The notes below the pieces were generated by a model. It made no database searches, was not told where the DNA came from, and was given only the letters and a program-made list of their open reading frames with translations. From Stromatinia cepivora (taxonomy: Eukaryota > Ascomycota > Leotiomycetes > Helotiales > Sclerotiniaceae): a stretch of 64,000 nucleotides of DNA. Made by a program: the position numbers and the translations under genes. The stretch is from NCBI GenBank assembly GCA_014898415.1, contig RCTD01000003.1:744001-808000 (forward strand), written 5' to 3'. How positions within the stretch are numbered: position 1 is the first letter of the stretch; every line of letters begins with the position of its first letter. Of the stretch, positions 37,651 through 50,099 are shown piece by piece.

Positions 37651-38060
37651 AAAAAAGGAGAATCCATTGAAATCAGGATTGAAGGATTCAAAGAAGAAAA
37701 ATCGAAAATAAAGGAATTGTTATTAGAACTAATAGCAAAAACAGATACCAATTTCTTTTTTTTTTCAATACACTTATTTTCTAATCTTTCCTTTTCTTCA
37801 AAAGCATTAAGTTTATTTAAAATCTTGAAATTACAATGAAGCATTTTATAATTATATTTGTACAACTTTTATTGTTGCAATTCAAGAATATAAATATGAA
37901 CAAAACCAATCATTACAGTCTCAAAAGTAGTATTTCTTTCAAATTGAAGATACTCTTTTTCCAAACGAAGGTTTTCAAGATCGTTTATCAAAGCTTGAAT
38001 AATATCATAATAAGCCCTATAGCGGATATATTCACTATAATATTGAGAACGATCGTTCAA
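37647..38060 (-). other. Antisense open frames in the 3' region of gypsy D
   Basis: Between the chromodomain and the 3' LTR, minus-strand frames 38060-37869 and 37865-37647 nearly abut. They read ALINDLENLRLEKEYLQFER and later LNKLNAFEEKERLENK, which look coiled-coil. Plus-strand frames overlap, so strand assignment is uncertain. There is no known family and it may be only an AT-rich artefact. Confidence 0.3.
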
Positions 38061-38275
38061 AACAATATAACAATAATTATAATGAAAATAATTAGAATAA
38101 GATATATTATTGGAATTGTAAATCTGAATTGTTTTGGAAAAAAGGATATATTACCGATATTTAAAGATTTTATTATTTTGAAGTAGTATATTGAAAGAAT
38201 TACTAATATATTATAATAGAAAAAAGAATACTAATAAAGATATTTGGAATAAATATTAATCTAAAAAGGGGATAG

Positions 38276-38622
38276 TGTTATAACAAATAATATTGGATTA
38301 TATAATAAATATTATATAATAGGATATTGAAGTCTTTAAAGTTTAGAATCCAAGGAGCCAGGAGTTTTTGGAGTTTAGGATCTAAGGGATCCAAGTAGGA
38401 CAAAATTATAGATTCTGTAGAGCAAGAAGGTTTATATAAAAGAACAGATTTCATTATAATATAGAGCTTTGTATTCAAAAACAATCATTAATTTCATTAT
38501 TATAGTTATAAGAATTGCAATTAGTTATCAATCTTATTGAATTCCTATTTGAAGTTTAGTCTAAACCACCTCAAAAGATCTCTAGCCATTTCCATATGAC
38601 CCTAGAGGCAGCTCCCGTAACA
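38276..38622 (+). repeat. 3' LTR of gypsy D
   Basis: 347 bp, starting TGTTATAACAAAT and ending CAGCTCCCGTAACA. It differs from the 5' LTR almost only by transitions. Confidence 0.93.
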
Positions 38623-38627
38623 ATAGA

Positions 38628-38773
38628 GTACAAAAAGACTAATGGAAAAACGATTGATTTCTTTCAAAAAGAGGGGAGTAGAGCTCTCTCTTATATCTAA
38701 TTACAAAGAATCATATAACTATATAATTACGAACTAATTACATATTAAACCTTGATATCCCAACTTTCTTATA
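38628..38773 (-). repeat. LTR of E, left copy, second part
   Basis: Continues the E LTR after the D insertion (GTACAAAAAGACTAATGG ... CTTTCTTATA). It aligns with 63309-63454. Confidence 0.88.
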
Positions 38774-38849
38774 CCCTTTCCCTTCCCAGAACATATATTC
38801 TATTTAACCTCAAAATAACTATAAAAGATAAAAACTAAAAAAATCAAAA

Positions 38850-41800
38850 AACAATTAAATTAAGGAAAATCAATTAGAATATCAATAAACTAAAATAATA
38901 AGCAATTTTTAAGATCATCTTAAAAAAACAATATATTCCAGATTCTCATTAATTCAAATCTACTTCTATCGCTTCTCTAATAAATTCAATAGGAATTTCA
39001 AATTCCTAAAAAGCATCCTTATTGTCCTCTTCATCTTCAATCTTTTTTGAACATTTAGCCAGATACTTTATAACAGATTTTATATTTGTAATCAAACTTT
39101 TTGATAATTCTTAAATACAATTTGAATAACGAATAAAGACTTTTGGCATTACAAACTCCTATTTAATATTGAAAAAATGATTTTTTCTTTTATTACTAGA
39201 TTTTGTAGAAAATTTCTTTATTGAAAAATGATTCATCTATTCTTCATCTAATTCACAATCTGTATCAGGGATTGAAATGGTACCTTATATTCCAGAAAAT
39301 CCAGTTAAAGATAGATTAAATAATAATACAAATTGATTCTAAATCGATTTTCGTTTTGCGATTTCTTTTCCTTTTTCAATAAGTTTCTTTAATATAAATT
39401 GAAATTTCCTAATAAGGGATTCTCTATTAATTAGATTTACAATCTTTCAATTGCCAGCGTTTTCTTTATCAAAGAATTCATCATCTTCGAGATCTTTATT
39501 GTAAAAAGTTTCTTACTTTTATAAAGATATATTATAATCTACAAATAATAATTGATCTCTCTATTGTTTTTCTTTATTTTGGAATACTTCAAATTGAATA
39601 ACCAAATCTATTATTGCAAGATTATACCATTATTTATATCAGAATTCAAATTTATTATCGTTAATTTCAAGTAATTTGTTTGTTATTCCTTTAATAATAT
39701 TAAAATCCCAAAATAAGTATTCTAAAAAAGCTATAAAAAGATGATCTTGTAAAACAAAATTGATATTAAAAGAAAAGGATTGAAAGATATAAAAGTCTTT
39801 TTCATTAAATTTATTTAATTTAAAAAAAACAATCTGGTTTTGAAGAAATCTCCAAAGGTTTTCGTAAAAACTATTATTTTTTATATTCTTTTTGTTCAAA
39901 ATTATAATTAAATAGAAAATCAATATCAAAATCGATTTATGAGATCCAGAAAAACTAATATATCTCAAAATAGTATTTGATTGTATTATAATTGCTCGGG
40001 ATTTAGATCTAATCAGGATCCTTTAACAAAATTAATTCTTTCGTTTGACCTTTTGAAAAGTTTCCTTTCTTATTATCTAATCAAGATTATATTATAATTG
40101 ATAAATAAAAGAATACTTTTTTAAAAGTTCCCGAATTAAATTATCGTTGTTATCTAATTTATAAAAAGCAAGGATTTGATATTCTTTATAGGAACTTTTA
40201 ATCGATTCTTTTGATTTAGGAAAATCGATTACAATAATCATTCTTTTTGAAACTTCCTTTTATTTATCTTTGAAAGTTAAATGAAAAAGATCAAAAAAGG
40301 AATAACAAAGATTAAACTTTTTATTATAATCAAGAAAACACAATATAAATAAAAATACTAATACAAAACAAAACTCTTTATTCTTCTAAATATAGATAAC
40401 AGTATATTATAATATAGGATTATATCTTAAAAGGAATTGAATGATCGAAAAATAGCAATTCAGAAATAAAACTTTTTTAAAAACTCTACGGAAATGCTAT
40501 TTATAAACAACAAGAATATCTTCGTAAACATTTTATAAATCGAATCTATCTCTTTATTCAAAGATATACTAAAATAAAAGAATATATAGAATAAATTAAT
40601 TCTTAAAGAATTCTTTATTTGATAATCCTAATAGAGGAAGATTATTTTTGAAAGTTTTATTAGAATTAAGAGAATAAAAGTTCTTCATTGAATCGAATCG
40701 ATTGAAACCAAAGATTTGCTTTGATTATTCCAAAACTAAAAATTGATATAAATAGAATCAAGAATAGAATATCTTTATCAAATTTATTTCATTAATATAT
40801 TCTCAATTCCTGATAATAATAATCAATTTGTTTCATAATTCTTTAACCAAAATATATTTCGACTTTAAATCGAGGAACTTTGTTAGGATATATAAATAAT
40901 ATATATATAAAGTATCCACAATGATTTACTCTTCTAATAATACAATAATTTTCTATTCTATTTGATTAATAATATATTCATTGTTTATTAAAAAGTATTA
41001 TTCCTTTTCAAATTAATAATTTAAATTACAAAAGCAATTTTTCAGCTTTTATAAAGAATTTAAGATCATTTTAAAATTATCGAAGATTGAATCATTATCA
41101 TCTAAAACAAATTCAGTATTATAATTAATTATATAATAATAGAATACGAATCTATTCAGAATAGATAAATGAAAAAAGGCTTTTTTTGAGAGATCAAAAT
41201 GATAATCTTTTTTTTCCTATTTATCGATATTTATAATTACAAATTCCGAAATTGATATAATTATTTAAGAATAAAGAAATCAATATATACGAAGGGTATC
41301 TAATATAGTAATTACTTTTAATCGTTTTTCAATATTAGATTCTTTTTTATTATCATCATTATTGAGGAATACCAGAGTAGTTTTTATAATAATTATTTTA
41401 TAGATAAACTTATCCCTTTGTTGAATTTTAAAAAGGTTTTCGTCTTTATGATATTTTTTTAGAAATCCAAAATTATCGAAAGTAAGTTTATAAATTCTAA
41501 AAATAGGATTCTATACAAAATTATAAAGAAAAAATATTTAATTTTTCTTATTCTTTGTATCAACTTTTGTAATGAATTTATATATAATATAGAAATCTAT
41601 AGAGTTATACTTTTTGATTCCTTTATCTTTCTTTTATATAAAACATTCAATTATATATCTATTCAGAAACTTCATAAGAATTTGAAGATTGAAATAAGAA
41701 ATACAATAGATTATATCTATTCTTATTGAAATATCATTTAAATTTATATTTTCCAATCAAAAATAAACAAAAACTTTTCCTTGAATAGTTATTCAAATTC

Positions 41801-42480
41801 TTTCGAGATTTTTAAGATTTTCTTTAACTTTATTACAATATTATTCAATAAATTGAATTATATTATTATTTTTAACAAAATAACTGATTTTGAAAAGATC
41901 AATTGCTTTATAAAGCTTCTAATCTTCGATTCAATCTTTTACTTCATTTACAAAATCTTCAACAAAATCAATAATATTTACAAAATAATTGAATCATTAT
42001 TCAAGAATATTATATTTTTCTTTAACTTCAAGAGTTTTAATAAATACAAATATTTCGATTTCATTATTAAAAAAATAATTCTTGTATTGAATAAGAAAAA
42101 AAATATTATTGTTAGTAGAATAGAAGATTATAATTTGATTAAATCCTTCTCTAAATATTATATCAAAATTTAAATAAAAACTTATATAAATAGTAAAATA
42201 AATATAAACAAAAAATTGATAATTTCAAATCAAATTATTAAAAAGAACAGATTTAAAAAGAAAATATTGAATTATTCAAATATTATTTAGGAATTATTTG
42301 TAAATTGTTCAAAAGCGAGATCGATAATATAATAAATTTTTTTAAAGAGAATTCAAATATTCTTTTTTTTTCAAAAATTATAAAACTTTCTTTATCGAAC
42401 TTTTTAATTGATAATCAAAAGCTTATAATAATAATTCCTTTTCAGTTTATTATATTTACTTTCTTTCTTTTAATTTTATA
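38850..42480 (-). pseudogene. Extra coding-like sequence downstream of integrase in element E
   Basis: About 3.7 kb on the pol strand of E lies between the end of integrase and the 3' LTR, where gypsy elements usually have almost nothing. Reading the minus strand and treating TAA/TAG as former CAA/CAG, long stretches stay in frame: near 40.2 kb MIIVIDFPKSKESIKSSYKE; at 39.97-39.64 kb SFYENLWRFLQNQIVFFKLN and FVLQDHLFIAFLEYLFWDFN; near 39.2 kb a CELDEE acidic patch; near 38.95 kb EFEIPIEFIREAIEVDLNEN. No family is recognised. It may be a third ORF, a captured gene or an LTR-less nested insertion. Confidence 0.45.
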
Positions 42481-42499
42481 TTGTTTTATAATTGAATAA

Positions 42500-43987
42500 A
42501 GAATAATCTTTAATTATTTATTATTTTTTATTTGAAAAACTATAGATATTTAGAAACTCGGTTCTTTTGGTTTATTTATTCATATAAATCTTTAGAATTG
42601 TTATTTACAAAAAGATTTAAATACAAAATATATTTCTTAAGACAAATACTTATATAAATTCCATCAAATAAAATATTATTCATTTCTTCAAAAATATATA
42701 TAGAAAGATTCTTCAATTTCTTTATTATTTTATAAGATTTATATTATTTGAAAGTAAGTTTTGTATTATAAAATATATCGATTTTTGATCAGGAATTGTA
42801 ATATAGAATTATATCTCCAATTCGAATATTTTTATTCAGTATTTTGCGATCGAAATTATATCGAAGTTTACTATTTTCTTTGTAGTATTATTTGCGAAGG
42901 ATTGTTTCCTTAATATCTTTATTTAGTATTTTTAATTGTTGTATTTTAGTGATCAATAAATCTTTTTGGATTTGTATACTTTTTCAATCAAGGATCCTTT
43001 AAATCGTATATATAATTTCAAAAGATAATATAGTTTTTTGTTTGTAGATCAATTCAAATAATATTTTGTTTATCGATTTATAAATTGAAATATAATTAGT
43101 GAATAGTATTATTTCCAATTATTCAGATTATTTATACTCTTTTTGTAATAAATAGGAAAATGCTTTTGTAATAGAATAATAATCTTTTTCTATTATTTTA
43201 TTAATTTATAGATAATAGATTGATATCTTGATTTTATTGATTTCATACTTTTTGTAATAAACAAATACAATATTTTTGTTTTTAGGCCCTTTATTTATAA
43301 TAATTTTTTTAAAGAGATTATAATAATAAATTATTTTATAAAGGAATTTGATAATTACTTCCGAAATAGTATTCTGTAAAGTTTTAACTTCTATTCAATT
43401 ATTTAGATTTTTTTATAAAACAATAAAGCATTTGAATTTATAATTGTTAAACATTTTTATAATATCTATATCAATTTTATATCAAATACCTGAAACCCAA
43501 ATGACAATTATTAATTCATTTATTTATTTGAACAATTTGGATTGATAAACGAAACAAAAAATCATTCAATTTTTTATATTCTTGTATATCCTATTTCATC
43601 AATAATAATTATACATTTTAATATATAATAATTCTAAATCCTTATAATTCAATTCTTTATATATTCGAATTATAATTTTTGCTTTTTCGATTAGATTATT
43701 ATTTATTATTATATAGATAGAAAGTAATCTATCTTTTTGGATTCTGAATAAATAATAATCCTTTATATAGAAATTGAAAACTTCTTTTTTGAAAATTTAT
43801 TAATTCTTTATTAATATATTTTTAGGTTTTTATAATATAATAATATATTGAACAATTATTTGTATCTTTTTATTTCTGCTTTTCAAAATTTGAAATAATC
43901 TTAAAATTTTGGAATCATTTATATTCATTACCGGATTTATTTATAACGAATTTAAATCTGTAATAATCGAATCATCAATATCTTCTT
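42500..43987 (-). pseudogene. Integrase remnant of gypsy E (3' half of pol)
   Basis: Joined to the RNase H part across the B1 insertion (KKYKE|DIDDSIITDL in one frame). The zinc-binding region is near 43.6-43.8 kb. The catalytic core contains WIEVKTLQNTISEVIIKFLY and INKGPKNKNIV, matching the GWPEARAL...VDGGPENK pattern of fungal gypsy integrases, with the core aspartate of DGGPE changed. The C-terminal RIGDIILYYNS and IIKKLKNLSIYIFEEM follow. Many stop codons occur. Confidence 0.8.
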
Positions 43988-44153
43988 TGTTGGAAATGAG
44001 GCCATCATAGGATTAGAATTGAGGTCACGTGATCACAATGGTGCACAGACCATATTTGGGGATAACCTCAATTCTACTCCTATTAGAAATATAGATCCTT
44101 AATTCAATCTATATAATCAACAATACTATTATTTCCTGTACTAAAAGTTAATA
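43988..44153 (+). repeat. 5' LTR of copia B1 and adjacent primer-binding site
   Basis: TGTTGGAAATGAGG ... AAAAGTTAATA; contains GGTCACGTGATCAC. Immediately after it, 44154-44166 reads GGTTATGAGATCC, whose first nine bases complement the anticodon stem-loop of initiator tRNA-Met, a half-tRNA primer as in Drosophila copia. Confidence 0.9.
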
Positions 44154-44649
44154 GGTTATGAGATCCGGTTGTATAGTAGTAACAAGAAAGGATTAGTATA
44201 ACTAGTAGAGGTGAAACAGAGTGAAAATCAAAGTTTTCATATAGTATCATCGAAATAGAATTGAAATACGATAATATAGTTTATAATTCATAATATTACA
44301 GGCCAAAACAGAGAACAATCTATACAATATTGATACAGAATTATAATAAAAGTAAAAAGCAAATTCATATAGTTACAAGAAAATACATTACAATATGATT
44401 TTACGAATTTTTTTATTATTTTATTTTTATATTTCTTTATTATCCCGAATCTATTTGCTATATATTTTTTAAGATTATCTTAAAAACCTGAAGATTATTT
44501 TCAATATCTATCAAATAACAAGAAACCTTTATAATATCAGAATCAAATAACCCTTCGAAATTCGATCAAAACAATTATAAATAATGATTCAGATAAACAA
44601 AAATATAATTGAAAAGGAAAAGATGGTTTTACACAATTGATCAAATATT

Positions 44650-47600
44650 AGACGAATATATATAGATTACAGAATCCAATATAGCATTTGCTTACAAGAT
44701 CAATGGTTATATATATTACAATATCGAATTGAAATCAGAATATTTAAAGAACAAAATGAATATATTATTATATATTTGTATAATATTTAATAATGATAAT
44801 AAAACCTTTATTAACGAATATTCAATAGTATATATATTCTGAAGATATTTTAAATCAAAATATATCAAAATTAATATAATCATAATCAATATATATATAA
44901 CGATAATCCAAAACTTCAAATTTCAACCCGATATTTATCCCAATATAATCATTATCGAAGTTTAAAATAAATTGAAAGAATATAAAAGGAAATTAGAGAT
45001 TATAAATGAAAACTATTAATCAATATATAAAAATACTATCTTATTCTTGATTTTAATATATAATTTTTTAATCAATTATCAAAGAATAATGAATATATTG
45101 GATATCCAAATCAACTTTAATATTAATAATAAAATCAAGTATTTACAAATTAAAGAATTTCGTTTTAAGAATAAATCAAAGCGAATACAAATTGTAAAAG
45201 AATCTAAATACATTTCTCGATATCAGGAATCAGATTTCGAAATCTCAAATAATATTTATGATCTATATTAAAAAGAAAATCATTATATATAAGATTATTT
45301 ATATTTAATATAAATCAATAAACTTCTTTATAATTATCTTTATTATCAAAAGAGAAAAAGATCATCAAATCTGAAGAAAATCTATTTCAATAAAAAAAAC
45401 TAAGTATACCCTATTAATAATATCTCTGAATTAAATTCTGATATTGAAAATATAATAAAGAAAGATTACAATTTGATAAAGGAAACTATTAATAAAGCTT
45501 CCTTTAACAAATAATATATCAATACAAACATTTCTTTATATATATTCAATCAACCTTTATTATTCAAATCAATAAACCCTATTGTTAAACAAAAAATAAA
45601 AATTGATAAAGAAATAATATATTATTATTATTAAGATTTAATGAATATAATATACAAAAATAATTTTAAAATATTACTTTCAAATATATTATATATATCA
45701 AAATTAAAAATAAACTTACTATCAGAAAAAAGGATCTATAAAACAGAACTACAAAAGGAATTCAATTTTTATTATATATATTTCAAAAAAAACAATAAGA
45801 AAATTATTCATATTAAAATATAAAACAAAATATATATAATTTCATATATAATCAAAGAATATAAAGATATAGCTCTCTATTCGAATATATATCAAAATAA
45901 TTAGGAAAAAGACTTTTCTTTAAAAATAATCGATAATACCAAAAATACTGATAACGAATTAATATTCAAAAAGAAAAAGAGATATTTATTATAATATCAA
46001 AGATTCAATTATTTAGATTCAAATAAGATCAAGAATTTATATAAAATATTCAATATAATTAAACCAATAAAGATCCTAATTGAATTAAATATCTATAAAG
46101 TGTATATATTCATCAAAATAATCAATTATATTCTAAAACAATTAAGTTCATATAAATCAAAGAGATTTGAATTTATATATTTCGATATTGTAGAATCATT
46201 CCCAAAATCGATTCAAGAGAATTATTATTTTATATTGATTATTGATAATTATATAAAAATAAATTGGATTATATTATTTAAACAAAAAGATAATACAATT
46301 CAAATATTGAAAACTTAGAAAAAAAAATGGAATTGGTTATTAAAGAAAAGATTATTGCAATTAGGATTGATAATATATCAAAACTTTTACAAACTATTTA
46401 TAAATAATTATTAAATATATAATCCGAAATTATAATAATTATTTCCTTATATCAAAATAGATTTACAGAATAGAATATAAGAATTGTAGAAATAGATATA
46501 AAAATAATATTAAAAGAAATTGGATTATTATTAAAATTTTGGAATAAAATTATAAAGTATAATATTTATATTAGAAATTATATTAATATTAATTCTAATA
46601 TAAATAAAATAGATCAATCCTTTATAAAAGTTTTTATAAATATAATATCAAATATAAAGATATATAAAATCTAAGGGAATAAATATTATATTTATATTAA
46701 TCTCAAGATTATTCCGAAAAAGTAAAGATACAACAAATTACAGAATATTTCGAAAATCGATATATTTTTAAGATATTCAAAAGTTATAAATAAATATATC
46801 AAAGTATATTCTTTAAAATTAGATTATATATTTCGATCAAATAAAATAATTATAAATGAATTTTATCAAGAAAGAGATTTGAATTTTAAATTAAGAAATT
46901 GTGAATTAGATTTATAAAGAATAAAGAATATAAAACCAAATCGAAAATTTTATAATAGATTAGTAATAAATAAGATATCTTCTTTATTTTCAATACTAAA
47001 TGTAATATTTATATTATCTTTGTTTTAAATATTCCTTTTAATAGATATTATATCGAATTCAATGATTATATTAAATACCTCAATTATCGAATTGAAATTA
47101 AATAAATTAGATATATTAATATCAATATATAATAAAGATAAAAATAACAATATTCAGAAAACAAATCAAGAATCTTTTTTTAAGGATATTTTAGATATTG
47201 AATTTATTATTCTAAAGATTTCAATTTAAAAATCAATTTTTGTAGATTTTGAATTTATATTAGAAGCAAAATTTAAGATTATCTTAAATTTTGTTAATAA
47301 ATCTATTTTAATAGAATTAAAAAGCAAAGTAAATTTATAATTATTTGAAATCGAATAAAAGGATATAATAAATCTTAAAAACGAATTTTTAAAGTATTTA
47401 ATACAAAAACAGAAAAGAAATATAGAATAAAATCCTGAAAAAGAATGGAAAAGTAAGATTATAAAGGTATTGATTGTAATATCTATATAGATTAAAATTT
47501 AAGAAAATATAAAATATATTATAATTATAATTTCAATTATTTATAAAATAGATCTTTATATTAAAGATAAGATTGTTTTAGATTTCATAATTTCGTTGAT

Positions 47601-48788
47601 AGATATAAATAATACAAAAAATATAATATATTTAATCAAAGAAATTTTGGGAATCAAAATATTAAGAATTTATAAAGAAATAATATCGGATCGAAAATAT
47701 TTTGAAAAATGAAAGGAAGTTATTTAAAAGGAAATTATATTTTTGATTCAAAATGATATTTAAGAAGAATATATATTCCTTAAAAGAAGTAATTTGATTT
47801 TGATGAAATAAGTATTTATAATTAAGATTAAAAATAATAAAATAGAATAATTCAAAATAAGATTAGTAATTCAAAAGTTCAATTAAGTATTAAAAAAAGA
47901 TTATAATGAAATATTTGTATTAATAATAAAACTAAATATATTCAGATTATTCTTAATTATTATTGTAAAGAAAAATTTGGAATATTTATATTTCGATATC
48001 AAAAATGCTTTTATTAAATTGTATTTGAAAGAAGAAATTTATTTCGAATCATTTTAAAATATCAAAATCAAAAAGGGATATATATTATAAACTTTATAAA
48101 GTCTATATAATTTGAAATAAATTGAAAAAAATTGAAGTTTATTATTGAAAAAAGAGCTTTTAGATATAAGCTTTATATAAAGTTTAATAGATTTATATCT
48201 ATATATATCTAAAAATTATAATATAATATTATTGATATATATTGATAATATTGTTATTGTATTGTATATATTATTGTAAATTATTTGATTCGATGAAAAG
48301 CTATCAATTTGTTTTAATATCAAGAATCTAAAAGAGATTAATAAAATCCTAAATGTTAAAATCATTTATAATAAAAAAAAATATATATTAATTATAAACC
48401 AAAAAGAATATTTTGATATTATATTAATCAAATATAATATTATATATAAATAATATTAAGTTAAGAAATTATCAATAATGGATTATATTTATTTTTGATT
48501 AATAATTGATAATAATGAATTAGTAAATATAAATGAATATCAATAATGAATAGGAAATATAATTCATTTAATGATATATATTCAATCAGATATAGTATTC
48601 TCAATTGAAAGACTTTTATAATTTATAACAAAACTAATAAAATATTATATTATAGTTTTGAAAAATCTGATATAATATTTATAATCAATAATCAAATAGA
48701 AATTATAATTCGGGTTAAAGGAAGTATAATCTGATATTTGTAAAGAATATAATATATTTAATAATATAATAAAGGTATATATAAATAT
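44650..48788 (+). pseudogene. gag-pol remnant of copia B1 (gag to start of RNase H)
   Basis: Gag frames lie at about 44.7-45.3 kb (FNINNKIKYLQIKEFRFKNK). The gag-pre-integrase block at 45641-45823 reads LLSNILYISKLKINLLSEKR (LKNVLYVPKLKVNLLSVSR-like). The integrase core at 46100-46318 contains RFEFIYFDIVESFPKSIQEN and YYFILIIDNYIKINWI. RT lies at about 47.5-48.3 kb, including LEYLYFDIKNAFIKLYLKEE and LLIYIDNIVIVL, where the YVDD motif has become YIDN. Stops are frequent. RNase H is cut by A1 and continues at 57083. Confidence 0.85.
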
Positions 48789-49097
48789 TGTCACGGAAAG
48801 CCCTGTGATCCCCTGTATCTTATGAAGGATCAAAGCGTATGCTTTCCAATCGGAATGAAGGATCCATTAGTCTTTACCAATCTATTAATTAATAAGGTGA
48901 TCCTGATATCTTAGTAAATAGAGATCTAGTTTAATTAAGGTGTATATTGATTAAATAATCATTTATTTGTTCTATATATATAGCTTTTGATTTATATAAT
49001 CAAGGGCAAATCATTCAATTCTTTTATTTTATTAATCATATATATTATTTATTCTCTGATCCCTGAAAGTGCTCTGTAATCATACTATCCCGTGATA
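48789..49097 (+). repeat. 5' LTR of copia A1
   Basis: TGTCACGGAAAGCC ... CCCGTGATA. Followed by ATTATAAGCTTGG, the mutated form of the ATTATGAGCCTGG primer site seen intact after the A2 LTR. Confidence 0.93.
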
Positions 49098-50099
49098 ATT
49101 ATAAGCTTGGAAGCTCTTAAATCTATACAATTTCTTATTCAATGATTACTAAGTATTCAAGAGATCATTCTTAAAATATCATTCTTATTTCATTTATAAT
49201 TCAATATTTATATTAATTTAATTACTTTTATTCAATATAACAAAAAATCAAAACGATTTTCTTTTTATAATCTATATTTAATAATTGGAATAGTATCTAT
49301 GCTTGAAAAATAAATATCAAGTTTAAGGAATCTGGGATTCAATCAATTCAAAGAACGATCTGCTTATTTCTATATCAGTTATATCCATTTCAAGTTTTGA
49401 TTTGATGAATAAGTTTATCTGTATTCAAATCGATTGATTTTCAATTAAATTATCTATTTTACCTTCCGTTATCAATCTTTAAATCAAATATGATTAAAAG
49501 AAACAAACTTAATATCAAAAGGAATTCTCGGAATATCTTGTAGCGATTCAATCCAGAGAAAATACTAATAGAAATATGAAGATGAAAGATTCTGATAATA
49601 ATATATTGGGATCTATTCCTAATAAATCTATTGTTCTATTTCTAATTATCTTTTAAAAAATCTTCTTTGAGCTTGTTTCTCTTCAATTGAAGTATCGATA
49701 TTGATAATAAGAATATACATAGAATCACAAAGTTTTTCGGGATATTTACAAATGGATCGAATCATCAATTGATCAAATACATTTTATAAAATTATCCATT
49801 CTCAATCAAGGTATTATAGCTTTTTCATTCAAAATAATCATTAATATATTCAAAAAGAAACTCGCATTTATAATAACTATTATCAAGCTCGCAATACTAC
49901 AAGAATACCGGTCTATTCTAATACAAACCTCGTTCAACAGAACTAACCCTATCAAATAATATAGAAATTAAATTATAGTTTATATCAAAACTCTTGTATA
50001 CAAGATCATTGAAGTACAAGATAAAATTGTTATCAATACTTTTCTACAAATTGTTGATATCAAGATATTTCCAATTTAAGCAAATACTATAATCATATA

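Larger units (their letters stand above)
32181..38622 (+). mobile_element. Ty3/gypsy chromodomain element D, complete structure
   Basis: It has 347-bp LTRs at 32181-32527 and 38276-38622, a perfect 5-bp target duplication ATAGA (32176-32180 and 38623-38627) and a polypurine tract AAAAAGGGGATAG just before the 3' LTR. Length is 6,442 bp. It is inserted in the left LTR of E. Gag, protease, RT, RNase H, integrase and chromodomain are identifiable in order, which places it among chromoviruses. Confidence 0.94.

Noticed and set aside
41781..42173. 130-codon plus-strand frame rich in Phe, Ile, Asn and Lys
   Set aside because: It is antisense to the coding strand of gypsy E and has the low-complexity composition expected of AT-rich DNA; the minus-strand reading is more protein-like.
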